A stretch of DNA of 64,000 nt from Pseudomonadota bacterium (GTDB lineage: Bacteria; Pseudomonadota; Gammaproteobacteria; Burkholderiales; JAJZQI01), in NCBI GenBank assembly GCA_021851875.1, contig JAJZQI010000001.1, forward strand, positions 83,511 to 147,510, written 5' to 3'. Numbering within the stretch: the first letter of the stretch is position 1; each line of letters starts with the position of its first letter. Positions 33,153 through 43,072 of this stretch are shown piece by piece. The position numbers were made by a program, and so were the translations under genes. The notes beneath the pieces were generated by a model. The model worked only from the letters and a program-made list of their open reading frames with translations. It did no database searches and was not told where the DNA came from.

Positions 33153-35330
33153 ATGAGAACATTGTTTGCCTGCCTGGGAGTGCTGCTCGCCGTGCTGTTG
33201 TCCGGCTGCGGCGGCAACGCTTCCGGCGGCCTGCCCAATAGCCCTTATCCGTCGCACGATGCGCGGGCAAACATCTATTACTCCTCTTTCAGCGAACGGC
33301 CCAAACATCTTGATCCGGCCGTGGCCTACAGCTCCAATGAAATGACCCTCATTGCGCAGATTTATGCGCCGCCCTTGCAGTACCATTTTCTCAAACGCCC
33401 CTATGAGCTGATTCCCTTGTCGGCCGCCGCCGTGCCGCAAGCACGCTATTTCGATCAGTCCGGCAAGCCTTTGCCCGATACGGCGGCGGCAGATGACATC
33501 GCCTACAGCGTGTACGACGTCGCCATCCGCCCGGGCCAGTACTATGCGCCGCATCCTGCACTGGCACACGATGGCGAAGGCCGTTTGCGGTACATGCATC
33601 TGACGCAGCATGAGCTGGCCGGCATCCACTCCCTCTATGATTTTCCCCAGACCGGCACGCGCGAAGTGGTGGCGGCCGATTACGTTTACGGCATCAAACG
33701 TCTGGCGTCCCCGCGCAATACCTCGCCGGTGCTGGGTATCCTGGGCGATTACATCGTCGGCATGAAGGCATTTGCCGCCCAGTTGCGCGCCCACCCCGGC
33801 GGCGGCCTGCCGGATGAGCTGGAACGGACCGATCTGGCCGGGGTGAAGCTGCTCGATCGCTACCACTACCAGATACGCGTAAAGGGGAAGTACCCGCAAC
33901 TGCTGTACTGGCTGGCCATGCCGTTTTTTGCGCCGGTGCCGCCCGAGGCGGACCGGTTCTACGCCCAGCCCGGCATGGCCGAACGCAACATCACGCTGGA
34001 CTGGCAACCGCTGGGCAGCGGTCCGTATTATCTGAGCGAGAACAATCCCAATCTGCGCATGGTGTTGACCCGCAACCCCTACTACAAGGGCGAAACCTAT
34101 CCGACCGAGGGCGAGCCGGGCGATCGTGCGAAAGGCTTATTGGCCGACGCGGGCAAGCCGCTGCCGTTCATCGACAAAATCGTCTTCAGCCTGGAAAAGG
34201 AAAACATTCCCTATTGGAACAAGTTTCTCGAGGGCTATTACGACGGCAGCGGCATCAGCTCGGACAGCTTCGATCAGGCGGTGCGGGTCGGCAATCAGGG
34301 CGATGTGCAGGTGTCTGATGAAATGCGCAAGCAGGATATTCATCTGCTGACCTCGGTGGGCGCGGCCACATACTACATGGGCTTCAATATGCGCGATCCG
34401 GTGGTGGGCGGACTGGGCGAGCGGGCGCGCAAGCTGCGCCAGGCCATTTCCATCGCGGTGGATTACGAGGAATATGTGTCGATTTTCGCCAACGGCCGCG
34501 GCATTCCCGCCCAGGGGCCTCTGCCGCCGGGAATTTTCGGCTACCGAGATGGTCAGGCAGGTATGAATCCTGTGGTATATGACTGGGTGAGCGGCGCTGC
34601 CAAGCGTAAACCGATCAGCGAGGCCAGGCGGCTGTTGGCGGAAGCGGGCTACCCCGACGGGCGCGATGCGAAAAGCGGTAAACCGCTGTTGCTGAACCTC
34701 GATACCACGGCGCGAGGCCCGGACGACAAGGCGCGGCTGGACTGGCTGCGCAAGCAGTTTGCCAAGCTCAATCTGCAACTGCAGATACGCAATACCGATT
34801 ACAACCGTTTTCAGGACAAGATCCGCAACGGCACGCAGCAACTATTCTATTGGGGCTGGAATGCCGATTACCCTGATCCGGAGAATTTCCTTTTCCTGCT
34901 GTATGGCCCGAATGCACGCGGTGGTACGGAAGGTGGGGTCAATTCGTCCAACTATGACAACCCGGAATACAACCGCCTGTTCAAGCAAATGGAAAACATG
35001 GTCAACGGCTCGCAGCGTCAGGCGCTGATCGATAAGCTGGTGAGCATTGCCAGGCAGGACGCACCCTGGTTGTGGGGCATGCATCCGAAGGATTACGCCC
35101 TGTTCCATGGCTGGGTGCATAACGTCAAACCCTCGCAAATGGCCAACAACACGATCAAATACCTGCGTATCGATACCGCGCTGCGGGCAAAAGAGCGGCA
35201 GCACTGGAATCAGCCGATTTACTGGCCGTTGATCCTGCTCGGTGCGCTCGGGCTGCTGGTGTTGTGGCCGGCCTGGTCGCAATGGCGCAAGCATGAACAG
35301 GCGGTGGCACTGCAGGACGACGCATCATGA
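33153..35330 (+). CDS. Peptide-type ABC substrate-binding lipoprotein with C-terminal membrane helix
   Basis: A 725-residue SBP_bac_5-family protein. The N-terminus is a lipoprotein signal (MRTLFACLGVLLAVLLSGCGG; lipobox LLSGC with Cys19). Typical segments are YSSFSERPKHLDPAVAYSSNE, LGSGPYYL and the C-terminal PENFLFLLYGPNARGG. After about residue 685 a hydrophobic stretch (YWPLILLGALGLLVLWPAW) followed by a basic tail looks like a second membrane anchor, which is unusual for this family. It heads a four-gene operon; substrate probably oligopeptides, not certain. No good ribosome site precedes the ATG. Confidence 0.88.
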   Translation: MRTLFACLGVLLAVLLSGCGGNASGGLPNSPYPSHDARANIYYSSFSERPKHLDPAVAYSSNEMTLIAQIYAPPLQYHFLKRPYELIPLSAAAVPQARYFDQSGKPLPDTAAADDIAYSVYDVAIRPGQYYAPHPALAHDGEGRLRYMHLTQHELAGIHSLYDFPQTGTREVVAADYVYGIKRLASPRNTSPVLGILGDYIVGMKAFAAQLRAHPGGGLPDELERTDLAGVKLLDRYHYQIRVKGKYPQLLYWLAMPFFAPVPPEADRFYAQPGMAERNITLDWQPLGSGPYYLSENNPNLRMVLTRNPYYKGETYPTEGEPGDRAKGLLADAGKPLPFIDKIVFSLEKENIPYWNKFLEGYYDGSGISSDSFDQAVRVGNQGDVQVSDEMRKQDIHLLTSVGAATYYMGFNMRDPVVGGLGERARKLRQAISIAVDYEEYVSIFANGRGIPAQGPLPPGIFGYRDGQAGMNPVVYDWVSGAAKRKPISEARRLLAEAGYPDGRDAKSGKPLLLNLDTTARGPDDKARLDWLRKQFAKLNLQLQIRNTDYNRFQDKIRNGTQQLFYWGWNADYPDPENFLFLLYGPNARGGTEGGVNSSNYDNPEYNRLFKQMENMVNGSQRQALIDKLVSIARQDAPWLWGMHPKDYALFHGWVHNVKPSQMANNTIKYLRIDTALRAKERQHWNQPIYWPLILLGALGLLVLWPAWSQWRKHEQAVALQDDAS

Positions 35331-36307
35331 TGGCCTATCTGCTGCGACGTCTGTTCTACGCCGTTCCTATTCTGCTGGGCGTCAATTTGCTGACTTTTGC
35401 GCTGTTTTTCATGGTGAATACGCCGGATGACATGGCGCGGGCGCATCTGGGGGCCAAGCATGTGACGGCGGACGCCATCCGGCAATGGAAGGTCGAACGG
35501 GGCTACGACAAGCCGCTGTTTTTCAACAACAGCGAACAGGGTCTCGGCAAGCTGACCGATACCGTGTTTTACGACAAATCCGTCCGCATGTTGGTGCTGG
35601 ATTTCGGGGTCTCGGACGATGGCCGTTCGATTGGCGCCGAGATACGCCAGCGAGCCGGCCCCAGTCTGATGATCGCTCTGCCGACTTTCGTGGTCGGCCT
35701 GCTGGTCAACATCACCTGTGCGCTGCTGCTGGTGTTTTTCCGCGCCACCTGGCTGGACTTCTGGGGGGCGGTGGCCTGCGTTGCTCTGATGTCGATTTCC
35801 AGCCTGTTTTACATCATTGCCGGGCAGTTCTTCATGAGCAAGCTGTGGCACTGGTTCCCCATTTCCGGCTTCGCTTTTGGCGTCGATGGGTTGCGCTTTT
35901 TGTTTCTGCCGGTGCTCATCGGCGTGCTGTATGGCATCGGCAGCGGCGTGCGCTGGTATCGCACGCTGTTCCTGGAGGAAATCGCCCGTGAATATGTGCG
36001 CACGGCGCGCGCCAAGGGGCTGTCGGAGCGGCTGGTTCTGTTCCGCCACGTGTTGCGCAACGGCCTGATCCCCATCCTGACTGGTGTGGTGGTGGTCATT
36101 CCCACGTTGTTCATGGGCAGTCTGATCATGGAGTCGTTTTTCGGCATTCCGGGTCTGGGCAGCTACACCATCGATGCCATCAATTCGCAGGACTTTGCCG
36201 TGGTGCGGGCGATGGTGTTCATCGGTTCCGTGCTTTACATTGTCGGCCTGGTGCTGACCGATCTGTCCTATGTCTGGGCCGATCCGCGCGTGAGGTTGCA
36301 AGCATGA
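35327..36307 (+). CDS. Peptide-type ABC transporter permease 1 (DppB/YejB-like)
   Basis: The 326-residue permease starts LLRRLFYAVPILLGVNLLTFALFF and has six predicted helices. The cytoplasmic EAA-type loop EYVRTARAKGLSERLVLFRHVLRNGLIPIL contacts the ATPase. The extended periplasmic part after the first helix (about residues 30-110) is longer than in DppB. ATGA overlaps join it to both neighbours, so stoichiometric translation with the second permease is likely. Confidence 0.92.
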   Translation: MMAYLLRRLFYAVPILLGVNLLTFALFFMVNTPDDMARAHLGAKHVTADAIRQWKVERGYDKPLFFNNSEQGLGKLTDTVFYDKSVRMLVLDFGVSDDGRSIGAEIRQRAGPSLMIALPTFVVGLLVNITCALLLVFFRATWLDFWGAVACVALMSISSLFYIIAGQFFMSKLWHWFPISGFAFGVDGLRFLFLPVLIGVLYGIGSGVRWYRTLFLEEIAREYVRTARAKGLSERLVLFRHVLRNGLIPILTGVVVVIPTLFMGSLIMESFFGIPGLGSYTIDAINSQDFAVVRAMVFIGSVLYIVGLVLTDLSYVWADPRVRLQA

Positions 36308-37653
36308 GCATTCAGCCGGTCATTTTCCCCTCCGACATTCTGCTTGGCGTGTTGCTGGCGGGCGGCTTGCTGCTGGTCTGGCTGGCCCGCCGTCACGGTT
36401 ATTTTCTCGAGCCGTGGCTGCGGGTCGGGCAGAGCGCCACCGGCATGGCGACCGCTACCGTACTGCTGTTGTATCTGGCGGTCGGGGTGCTGGATTCGCT
36501 GCATTATCGCCCGGCGCTGCCGGCAGAGAATGCGGCCAAAACGGTCGAATATTCGCCCGAAGTGATGAGCGTGCTGGATGCCTTGCTGAGTCCGCTGAAG
36601 AACGGCACGGAAAAAACCTATTCGGCTCCGCTGGCGGTGCATTTATATGGCAAGGAGACCATGACCCGGGCCGACGGGCAGCAGGTGCGGGATTATCCGC
36701 CGGCGCTGTACGGCGGCGCGCAAAGGCCGGCAATCGGCAGTCTGCTGCTGCGCGGCCTGCTGCTGAGCCTGCCGGTCTGGCTGGTGCTGTGGGGCGGGTG
36801 GCGTCTTGCGCGCAGAAGGCGCAGCCCGTTGCGCTGGGATGCGGCGCTGCTGACAGCCGGCCTGCTGGCGTGGCTGGGGCTGTCGGTGTATGAGCTGGCG
36901 GCTCATTACCATGTGCTGGGCACCGACAAGGTGGGGCAGGATGTGCTCTATCAATCCATGAAAAGTGTCCGCACGGGGCTGCTCATCGGCACGCTGACGA
37001 CCTTGGTCATGCTGCCGTTTTCCCTGCTGATGGGCGCTTTTGCCGGCTATTTCAAGGGCTGGGTGGACGATCTCATCCAGTATATCTACACCACCTTGAG
37101 TTCCATTCCCGGCGTGCTGCTGATCGCCGCCGCCGTGCTGATCATGCAAAGCTGGATGGACCAGCACCCCGACTGGTTCGCCACGGTGGCCGAGCGGGCC
37201 GATGCCCGGCTGATGGCCTTGTGTTTCATTCTCGGGCTGACCAGCTGGACCTCGCTTGCCCGGCTGATTCGCGGCGAGACCATGAAGCTGGTGGAACTCG
37301 ATTACGTGGCGGCGGCAACGGCCTTTGGGGTGAGCCACCGGCGCATCATTCTGCGGCATATTCTGCCCAACCTCATGCACATCGTCATGATCAGCGTGGT
37401 GATGGACTTTTCCGGTCTGGTGCTGGCGGAAGCGGTGTTGTCCTATGTCGGTGTGGGGGTCGATCCCACCATGGCCAGCTGGGGCAACATGATCAACGGG
37501 GCGCGGCTGGAAATGGCGCGCGAGCCGGTGGTCTGGTGGCAGCTGGCAGCGGCCTTCGTGTTCATGTTTACGCTGGTGCTGGCGGCCAACCTGTTCTCCG
37601 ACACGGTGCAAACCGCGTTTGATCCGCGTACGCGCCAGCGGGAGGCTGCATGA
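36304..37653 (+). CDS. Peptide-type ABC transporter permease 2 (DppC/YejE-like)
   Basis: A 449-residue permease, about 150 residues longer than DppC. The extra part is N-terminal: helices near residues 10-20 and 45-65, then a soluble stretch to about 135. The core has LGTDKVGQDVLYQSMKSVRTGLLIGTL and the EAA loop ELDYVAAATAFGVSHRRIILRHILPNL. Sharing of this long N-terminus with YejE-type permeases suggests oligopeptide uptake. Start and stop overlap neighbours by ATGA. Confidence 0.9.
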   Translation: MSIQPVIFPSDILLGVLLAGGLLLVWLARRHGYFLEPWLRVGQSATGMATATVLLLYLAVGVLDSLHYRPALPAENAAKTVEYSPEVMSVLDALLSPLKNGTEKTYSAPLAVHLYGKETMTRADGQQVRDYPPALYGGAQRPAIGSLLLRGLLLSLPVWLVLWGGWRLARRRRSPLRWDAALLTAGLLAWLGLSVYELAAHYHVLGTDKVGQDVLYQSMKSVRTGLLIGTLTTLVMLPFSLLMGAFAGYFKGWVDDLIQYIYTTLSSIPGVLLIAAAVLIMQSWMDQHPDWFATVAERADARLMALCFILGLTSWTSLARLIRGETMKLVELDYVAAATAFGVSHRRIILRHILPNLMHIVMISVVMDFSGLVLAEAVLSYVGVGVDPTMASWGNMINGARLEMAREPVVWWQLAAAFVFMFTLVLAANLFSDTVQTAFDPRTRQREAA

Positions 37654-39611
37654 GTCTGCTGCAGGTATGTGATCTCACCGTTCGTATCGGTTCGACGGCC
37701 ATTGTCGACCGTGTTTCGTTCAGCATTGCCGAGCGTCAGACATTTGCCTTGCTGGGCGAGTCCGGTTGCGGCAAGAGCATGACCGCCCTGGCGCTGATGC
37801 GTTTGCTGCCAGCCGTGGCCAAGGTGACGGGCGGGGCGGTCGAGCTGAACCAGACCGATCTGCTGCGCTTGCCGGAATACGCCATGCGGCGGGTCCGCGG
37901 CGCGCAGGTGGGCATGGTATTCCAGGAGCCGATGGTCAGCCTCAATCCGGTAATGCGTGTGGGGCAGCAGATCATCGAGGTGCTCGCCTGCCACGCTGTC
38001 GCGCCGCCCGCGCAACAGCAGGCAGAGGCGGTGCGCCTGCTGCAGGCGGTGGGTATTCCCGAGGCGGAACGCCGGCTGGCGGCCTATCCTTTCGAGCTGT
38101 CGGGCGGTATGAAGCAGCGCATCATGATCGCCATGGCGCTGGCAGGGTCTCCGCGCCTGCTGGTGGCGGACGAGCCGACGACGGCGCTGGACGTGACCCT
38201 CCAGAAGCAGGTGCTGAACCTGTTAAGACAGCTGCAGCAGCAGCGCGGTATGGGCATGCTGCTCATCACCCACGACCTGGGGGTAGTGGCGGAAATGGCC
38301 GACCAGGTCGGCGTGATGTATGCCGGCGAACTGGTCGAGCTGGCCAGCCGTGAAGCGCTGTTTGCCAGGCCGCAGCATCCCTACACGCAGGCGCTGTTTG
38401 CCGCCCAGCCGCGTTCCGATCGCCGCGACCAATCCCTGCGCGCGCTGCCCGGCATGGTATCTCGCCCGCTGCAAGGCTGCCGGTTGGCGCCGCGTTGCCC
38501 CAAAGTCGAGGCGCTGTGCCTGCAAGCAGCGCCAGATTTGCTGGAAATGGCCGAGGGGCATAGCGTGCGTTGTCATTTTGCCGGTCCGGCTGTGCCAATC
38601 GGCAGCGCTGCCACATCCGTGCCGCCGACAGCGGAGGAAACCCCCTTGCTGCAGGTGCAGGATCTGGCCGTGCATTTCCCCATCCGGAGCGGGCTGCTGC
38701 AGCGGGTGACCGGGCATGTCAGGGCGGTTGACGGTGTGTCGCTGGCTATTCGTCGCGGCAGGACGCTGGCGCTGGTGGGCGAGTCCGGTTGCGGCAAAAC
38801 TACGGTGGGGCGCGCGATATTGCAGCTGCTCAAGGCCAGCTCCGGTAGCGTTCGTTTTGCCGGGGCCGAATTGAACGGGCTTGATCGTCGCGCCATGCAG
38901 CCTTATCGCCGGGCCATGCAGGTGATTTTTCAGGACCCGTACAGTTCGCTCAACCCGCGTATGCGGGTGGCGGACATCCTGGAGGAGGGCATGCTGGCCC
39001 TGGGTGTCGGCAAGACGGCAGCCGAGCGGCAGGCAGCCGGCTTGCGCCTGCTTGAACAAGTCGGTTTGCCGGCCGAGGCGGCCGAACGCTACCCGCATGA
39101 GTTTTCCGGCGGCCAGCGCCAGCGCATTGCCATTGCGCGGGCGCTGGCGGTCAAACCGCAAATCATCATCTGCGACGAACCGACTTCGGCCTTGGATGTG
39201 TCGGTGCAGGCGCAGATTCTCAATCTGTTGCGTCAACTGCAGCAGAAACAGGGCCTGGGTTATCTTTTCATCAGTCATAACCTGGCCGTGGTGGGCTATC
39301 TCGCAGACGAAGTGGCGGTCATGTACCTCGGCCGCATTGTCGAAAGCGGCCCGGTGCAGCAGATCATGCAATCTCCCGCGCATCCCTACACGCAACTGCT
39401 GTTGTCGGCCGTACCGTCGATGGACGGCACGGGTAAACATACGGGCCAGCTTGCTAGCGGCGAACTGCCGTCGCCCATCCACCCTCCGGCCGGCTGTCAT
39501 TTCCATCCACGCTGTCCACATGCCATGGATGAATGTGCCAAGACTTACCCTGAGGCCACGGCCCTGCCTGGCGAGCACATAGTCCGCTGCCATCTGTGCA
39601 AAGCCGGTTAA
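37650..39611 (+). CDS. Fused two-domain ABC ATPase (DppD-DppF/YejF-like)
   Basis: The 653-residue protein carries two complete ATPases in one chain. Walker A is [16 protein letters not shown] near residue 33 and [16 protein letters not shown] near 375; signature motifs are [17 protein letters not shown] and [16 protein letters not shown]. Each half ends with an OppD/OppF-type C-terminal cysteine motif (CRLAPRCP and [14 protein letters not shown]). Fusion of the two ATPases is typical of YejF-type systems. It is the last gene of the operon. Confidence 0.94.
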   Translation: MSLLQVCDLTVRIGSTAIVDRVSFSIAERQTFALLGESGCGKSMTALALMRLLPAVAKVTGGAVELNQTDLLRLPEYAMRRVRGAQVGMVFQEPMVSLNPVMRVGQQIIEVLACHAVAPPAQQQAEAVRLLQAVGIPEAERRLAAYPFELSGGMKQRIMIAMALAGSPRLLVADEPTTALDVTLQKQVLNLLRQLQQQRGMGMLLITHDLGVVAEMADQVGVMYAGELVELASREALFARPQHPYTQALFAAQPRSDRRDQSLRALPGMVSRPLQGCRLAPRCPKVEALCLQAAPDLLEMAEGHSVRCHFAGPAVPIGSAATSVPPTAEETPLLQVQDLAVHFPIRSGLLQRVTGHVRAVDGVSLAIRRGRTLALVGESGCGKTTVGRAILQLLKASSGSVRFAGAELNGLDRRAMQPYRRAMQVIFQDPYSSLNPRMRVADILEEGMLALGVGKTAAERQAAGLRLLEQVGLPAEAAERYPHEFSGGQRQRIAIARALAVKPQIIICDEPTSALDVSVQAQILNLLRQLQQKQGLGYLFISHNLAVVGYLADEVAVMYLGRIVESGPVQQIMQSPAHPYTQLLLSAVPSMDGTGKHTGQLASGELPSPIHPPAGCHFHPRCPHAMDECAKTYPEATALPGEHIVRCHLCKAG

Positions 39612-39682
39612 AGTGCGATAATGCCGTATCACGTCAACCCGAATCCGCGAGCGGCGTTTTATTTATGCAGTGAGGAATGTTT

Positions 39683-40060
39683 GTGGTCGTAACGCATTTT
39701 GAACGACTGGGCGGCGAGACAGGTGTGCGCCGTCTGGTGGACCGGTTCTACGATTTGATGGATCTGGAAGAGGCTTATCAGGGTATCCGGGCCATCCATC
39801 CGCGCGATTTATCCGGTTCGCGCGATAAGTTATTCTGGTTTCTGTGCGGCTGGACCGGCGGACCGCAGCACTTTGTCGACCGTTTCGGTCACCCCATGCT
39901 GCGTCGCCGCCATATGCCCTTCAGCATTGGCGAAAGCGAACGGGATCAATGGATGAACTGCATGCGTCAGGCCATGCAGGAGGAAGAAATCGGGCCTGAG
40001 TTACAAAAAGAGCTGGAAGCCGCATTCTGGAAAGTGGCGGACTTTATGCGCAATCGCTAA
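39683..40060 (+). CDS. Group II truncated haemoglobin
   Basis: The protein of about 125 residues contains FERLGGETGVRRLVDRFYDLM, FWFLCGWTGGPQHFVDRFGHP and LRRRHMPFSI, the TrHbII pattern with the proximal His in RRRHMPF and the conserved Trp in GWTGGP. It probably handles oxygen or nitric oxide. GTG 39683 is preferred: GAGGA lies seven bases ahead of it, whereas the in-frame ATG 39677 directly abuts that site. It precedes the glycine-zipper gene by 21 bases; a joint transcript is possible. Confidence 0.92.
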   Translation: MVVTHFERLGGETGVRRLVDRFYDLMDLEEAYQGIRAIHPRDLSGSRDKLFWFLCGWTGGPQHFVDRFGHPMLRRRHMPFSIGESERDQWMNCMRQAMQEEEIGPELQKELEAAFWKVADFMRNR

Positions 40061-40081
40061 CACAGTGAGAGGAAAGCTAAC

Positions 40082-40441
40082 ATGAAAAAAGTTGTATTGA
40101 GCGGAATGATGCTGCTTGCCTGTGCATCCGCCAATGCCGGCCAAACGACCGACGCCGTGATCGGCGGCGCTATCGGCGGGGCGGCAGGTGCTGCCATCGG
40201 TTCGCAGGTCGGCGGCAGGCAGGGTGCGATTATCGGTGCCGGTATCGGTGGCGCCACCGGCGCGGCCGTGGCGACCAGCGGCGATTCCCGTCAATCCTCG
40301 TCGTCCCGCCAGGTGGTGTATGCGCAGGACGATGACGGGCATCATCCTAACGGTCATGCCTACGGTTATTACAAGAACAAGCCGCGCGGCGATGATTATT
40401 ATAATAAAGGCAAAGGCCATGGTCATGGGCACGATGATTGA
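40082..40441 (+). CDS. Secreted glycine-zipper protein with His/Gly/Asp-rich tail
   Basis: The 119-residue protein has a signal peptide (MKKVVLSGMMLLACASANAG), then a glycine zipper (AVIGGAIGGAAGAAIGSQVGG repeated as AIIGAGIGGATGAAV, about 22-63) and a polar tail that ends KGKGHGHGHDD. Glycine-zipper domains insert in or span the outer membrane or form channels. The histidine-rich end could bind metal ions. It lies between a haemoglobin and the shared terminator. Function unknown. Confidence 0.75.
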   Translation: MKKVVLSGMMLLACASANAGQTTDAVIGGAIGGAAGAAIGSQVGGRQGAIIGAGIGGATGAAVATSGDSRQSSSSRQVVYAQDDDGHHPNGHAYGYYKNKPRGDDYYNKGKGHGHGHDD

Positions 40442-40457
40442 CAGTATCTGACGTCAA

Positions 40458-40493
40458 AACAAACAGGCCTCCGACGAGGCCTGTTTGTTTTTG
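40458..40493. terminator. Bidirectional Rho-independent terminator
   Basis: A 14-base perfect stem (AACAAACAGGCCTC at 40458-40471, complement at 40476-40489) has a CGAC loop and is followed by a T-run. An A-rich stretch (CAAAAC) precedes it, so it may also end glnD transcripts from the other strand. Confidence 0.92.
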
Positions 40494-40513
40494 TGCTTGA
40501 GGAATACAAGACA

Positions 40514-43072
40514 TCAGTTGAGGGCGGTGATCAGGGCGCGCTCGAATTCGAGGACGCGCTTCTCTTCATTGAGATTGCCGCCGGAAACCAGAAAGGTATC
40601 CTCGGCCCGCTCGCCCAGGGTGTTGATCTTGGCCGTCACCAGATTGATACCATGGTCGAGAAATACCCGGGCGATACGCGACAACAGCCCGGGGCGGTCT
40701 CCGGCAGTCACCTGCAGCACATGGTACTGGCCGCGCTCATCCTGCGTCAGGTGCACGTCCGGCCGCAGGGGATAATGCTTCATGTGGCGGCTGATCCGGC
40801 CATTGAGCGGAACGGGCAAGGGGGTATGGGCGTTGAGTTCCTGCGACAGCTCATACTCGACGTAATTGAGCACGTCGCGATAGTGCAGCCCGCGATCCGC
40901 ATCGTCGAGCACCTGGAAGCTGTCGAGCGCATAGCCATGCCGGGTGGTGGAGACTTTCGCTTCCGCCACCGTGTAGTTCGCCCGTTCGAAGAAACTGCAG
41001 ATACGGGCGAAGAGATCTTGCTGGTCGGGGGTATAGATCAGTACCTGCAGGCCTTGGCCGATCGGGCTCAGCCGCGCGCGCACGATGGCGGTCGGCGTAT
41101 CGGCACAGGCTTGCAGCTGACGCGCATGCCAGGCTATTTCCTGCGCATCGTGGCGCAGGAAATAGCCGGTGTCGAGTTTTTGCCAAAGCTGGCGGGTCAA
41201 TTCTGCCGGGAAGGCATACAGCCGCAGAACGGCCAACGCTTCCTGCTGTTTATGCTGCATCAGGCTGTCCGGGTCTTCCGCGCCGCCGCTCAGCGCCCGC
41301 TGCGTGGCATGGTAGAGCGATTCGAGCAGATTGGCCTTCCAGGCATTCCAGACTTTCGGGCTGGTGCCGCGTATGTCGGCCACCGTCAGCAGGTAAAGTG
41401 CCGCCAGCCGGCGCGGGGTGCCGGTCAGCGCGGCAAAGTGCTGGATGACCTGCGGATCGCTCAAATCCTGTTTCTGCGCCGTGGAGCTCATGATCAGGTG
41501 GTGTTCGACCAGCCAAACAACCAGTTCGGTGTCCTCATGGTCCAGTCCGTGTTGCAGACAGAACCGGCGGGCATCGGCTCGGCCCAGCTGCGAATGGTCG
41601 CCGCCGCGGCCTTTGGCAATATCGTGGAACAGGGCGGCCAGATACAGCAGCTCGGGTTTGTCGAATTCGCTGATTAGGCGGCTGGCAAGCGGGAATTCAT
41701 GCGCCAGTTCGGCCACGGAAAAACGGCGAATGTTCCGCAGCACGGTGAGTATGTGCTGATCGACGGTATACACATGAAACAGGTCGTGCTGCATCTGCCC
41801 GACGATGCGGCCGAATACCGGCAGATAGCGGCCCAGAATGCCGCTCTGATTCATGCGGCGCAGGGCGCGGGTGACGCCGGAGGCTAAACGGAAGATATCC
41901 AGAAACTGCTGGCGGTGCAGCGGCTGGGCGCGGAATGCCGCGTCGATGATCCGTCTCGCCTGCAGCAAGCCGCGCAGCGACACGGGGCCCAGCCCCGTCA
42001 GCTCGGGGTGGTGTCCAAGCAGCAGGAAGGTTTCGAAAATCATGTCCGGATGTCTGCGGTAGGTGTCCGGCGAATTGATTTCCAGCTGATTGTTGACGAT
42101 ATGAAAATGCGGGTGCGGCGGCGTCAGCTGCTCGCAAGCCTGCTCGAAAACCTGGCCTTCCAGCGCGCGGATCAGCATCTCATTGGCCTGCGCTATGGTG
42201 CGGGCCGCCCGGTAATAGCGCTGCATCAATTGTTCGGAAGCCCGCCGGCCGGGCTGGTCGTGCAGTCCGAACTGGGCCGCCAGTTCCTGCTGGTAATCGA
42301 ACAGCAGGCGATCTTCCTTGCGCCGGGCCAGCAGGTGCAGGCGGATACGCAGCTGCTGGATATAGCTTAGCTGGCGCAGGATGAATTTCGCCTCGTCAGC
42401 CCCCACCAGGCCGGCGGCAATCAGGTCTTTCCAGTCGCGGCCTATGCCGCAGCCCTGGCTTATCCACAGGATGGTCTGCATATCGCGCAGCCCGCCGGGA
42501 CTTTCCTTCAGGTTGGGTTCGAGACTGGACGCGCTGTCGAAGAAACGCGCGTGGCGGTTTTGCTGTTCGAGGTATTTGGCCTCGATGAACGTTTGGGGGG
42601 CGAGGTTCTCGCGCAAGGAACGCGTCATATCGCCAAACAGCTCCGCATCACCGGCCAGCAGGCGGGCTTCCAGCAAATTGGTCTGTACCGTGATGTCGAG
42701 GCGGGCTTCTTCGATGCACTCGGTCAGCGTGCGGACGCTGTGGCCGACTTCCATGCCGATATCCCACAGCAGCCCGATCAGGGTTTCCAGCCGGGATTGC
42801 TGGATAGGGGTCGGTTCGCTGCTCAGCAGGATCAGCAGGTCGATGTCGGAGTAGGGGTAGAGCTCCCCGCGGCCGTAACCGCCAACGGCGGCTAGCACGG
42901 CGCCGTCGGCGCAACCCATGGCATGCCAGATGTCGCACAGCAGCTTGTCGTGCAGGCGGGCATTGTGTTTTAACAGCCGGCTGGCGCGGCGGTGTTGGGT
43001 GAATTCGTTGCGCAGGGCGGCTTTTTCAGCCTGCAGTCGTTGCTTCCACGCGGCTACCGGCAGATCAGTCAT
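40514..43072 (-). CDS. glnD: PII uridylyltransferase/uridylyl-removing enzyme
   Basis: The 852-residue protein has all four expected parts: nucleotidyltransferase with GGYGRGELYPYSDIDLL (Gly64-Gly65, Asp76 and Asp78), the linking helical domain, an HD domain with FHDIAKGRGGDHS and two C-terminal ACT domains (ending DTFLVSGGNLNEEKRVLEFE). It uridylylates GlnK Tyr51 when glutamine is low and removes UMP when glutamine is high. It overlaps map by four bases. Its target GlnK is 26 kb away at 14197. Confidence 0.96.
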   Translation of the reverse strand: MTDLPVAAWKQRLQAEKAALRNEFTQHRRASRLLKHNARLHDKLLCDIWHAMGCADGAVLAAVGGYGRGELYPYSDIDLLILLSSEPTPIQQSRLETLIGLLWDIGMEVGHSVRTLTECIEEARLDITVQTNLLEARLLAGDAELFGDMTRSLRENLAPQTFIEAKYLEQQNRHARFFDSASSLEPNLKESPGGLRDMQTILWISQGCGIGRDWKDLIAAGLVGADEAKFILRQLSYIQQLRIRLHLLARRKEDRLLFDYQQELAAQFGLHDQPGRRASEQLMQRYYRAARTIAQANEMLIRALEGQVFEQACEQLTPPHPHFHIVNNQLEINSPDTYRRHPDMIFETFLLLGHHPELTGLGPVSLRGLLQARRIIDAAFRAQPLHRQQFLDIFRLASGVTRALRRMNQSGILGRYLPVFGRIVGQMQHDLFHVYTVDQHILTVLRNIRRFSVAELAHEFPLASRLISEFDKPELLYLAALFHDIAKGRGGDHSQLGRADARRFCLQHGLDHEDTELVVWLVEHHLIMSSTAQKQDLSDPQVIQHFAALTGTPRRLAALYLLTVADIRGTSPKVWNAWKANLLESLYHATQRALSGGAEDPDSLMQHKQQEALAVLRLYAFPAELTRQLWQKLDTGYFLRHDAQEIAWHARQLQACADTPTAIVRARLSPIGQGLQVLIYTPDQQDLFARICSFFERANYTVAEAKVSTTRHGYALDSFQVLDDADRGLHYRDVLNYVEYELSQELNAHTPLPVPLNGRISRHMKHYPLRPDVHLTQDERGQYHVLQVTAGDRPGLLSRIARVFLDHGINLVTAKINTLGERAEDTFLVSGGNLNEEKRVLEFERALITALN

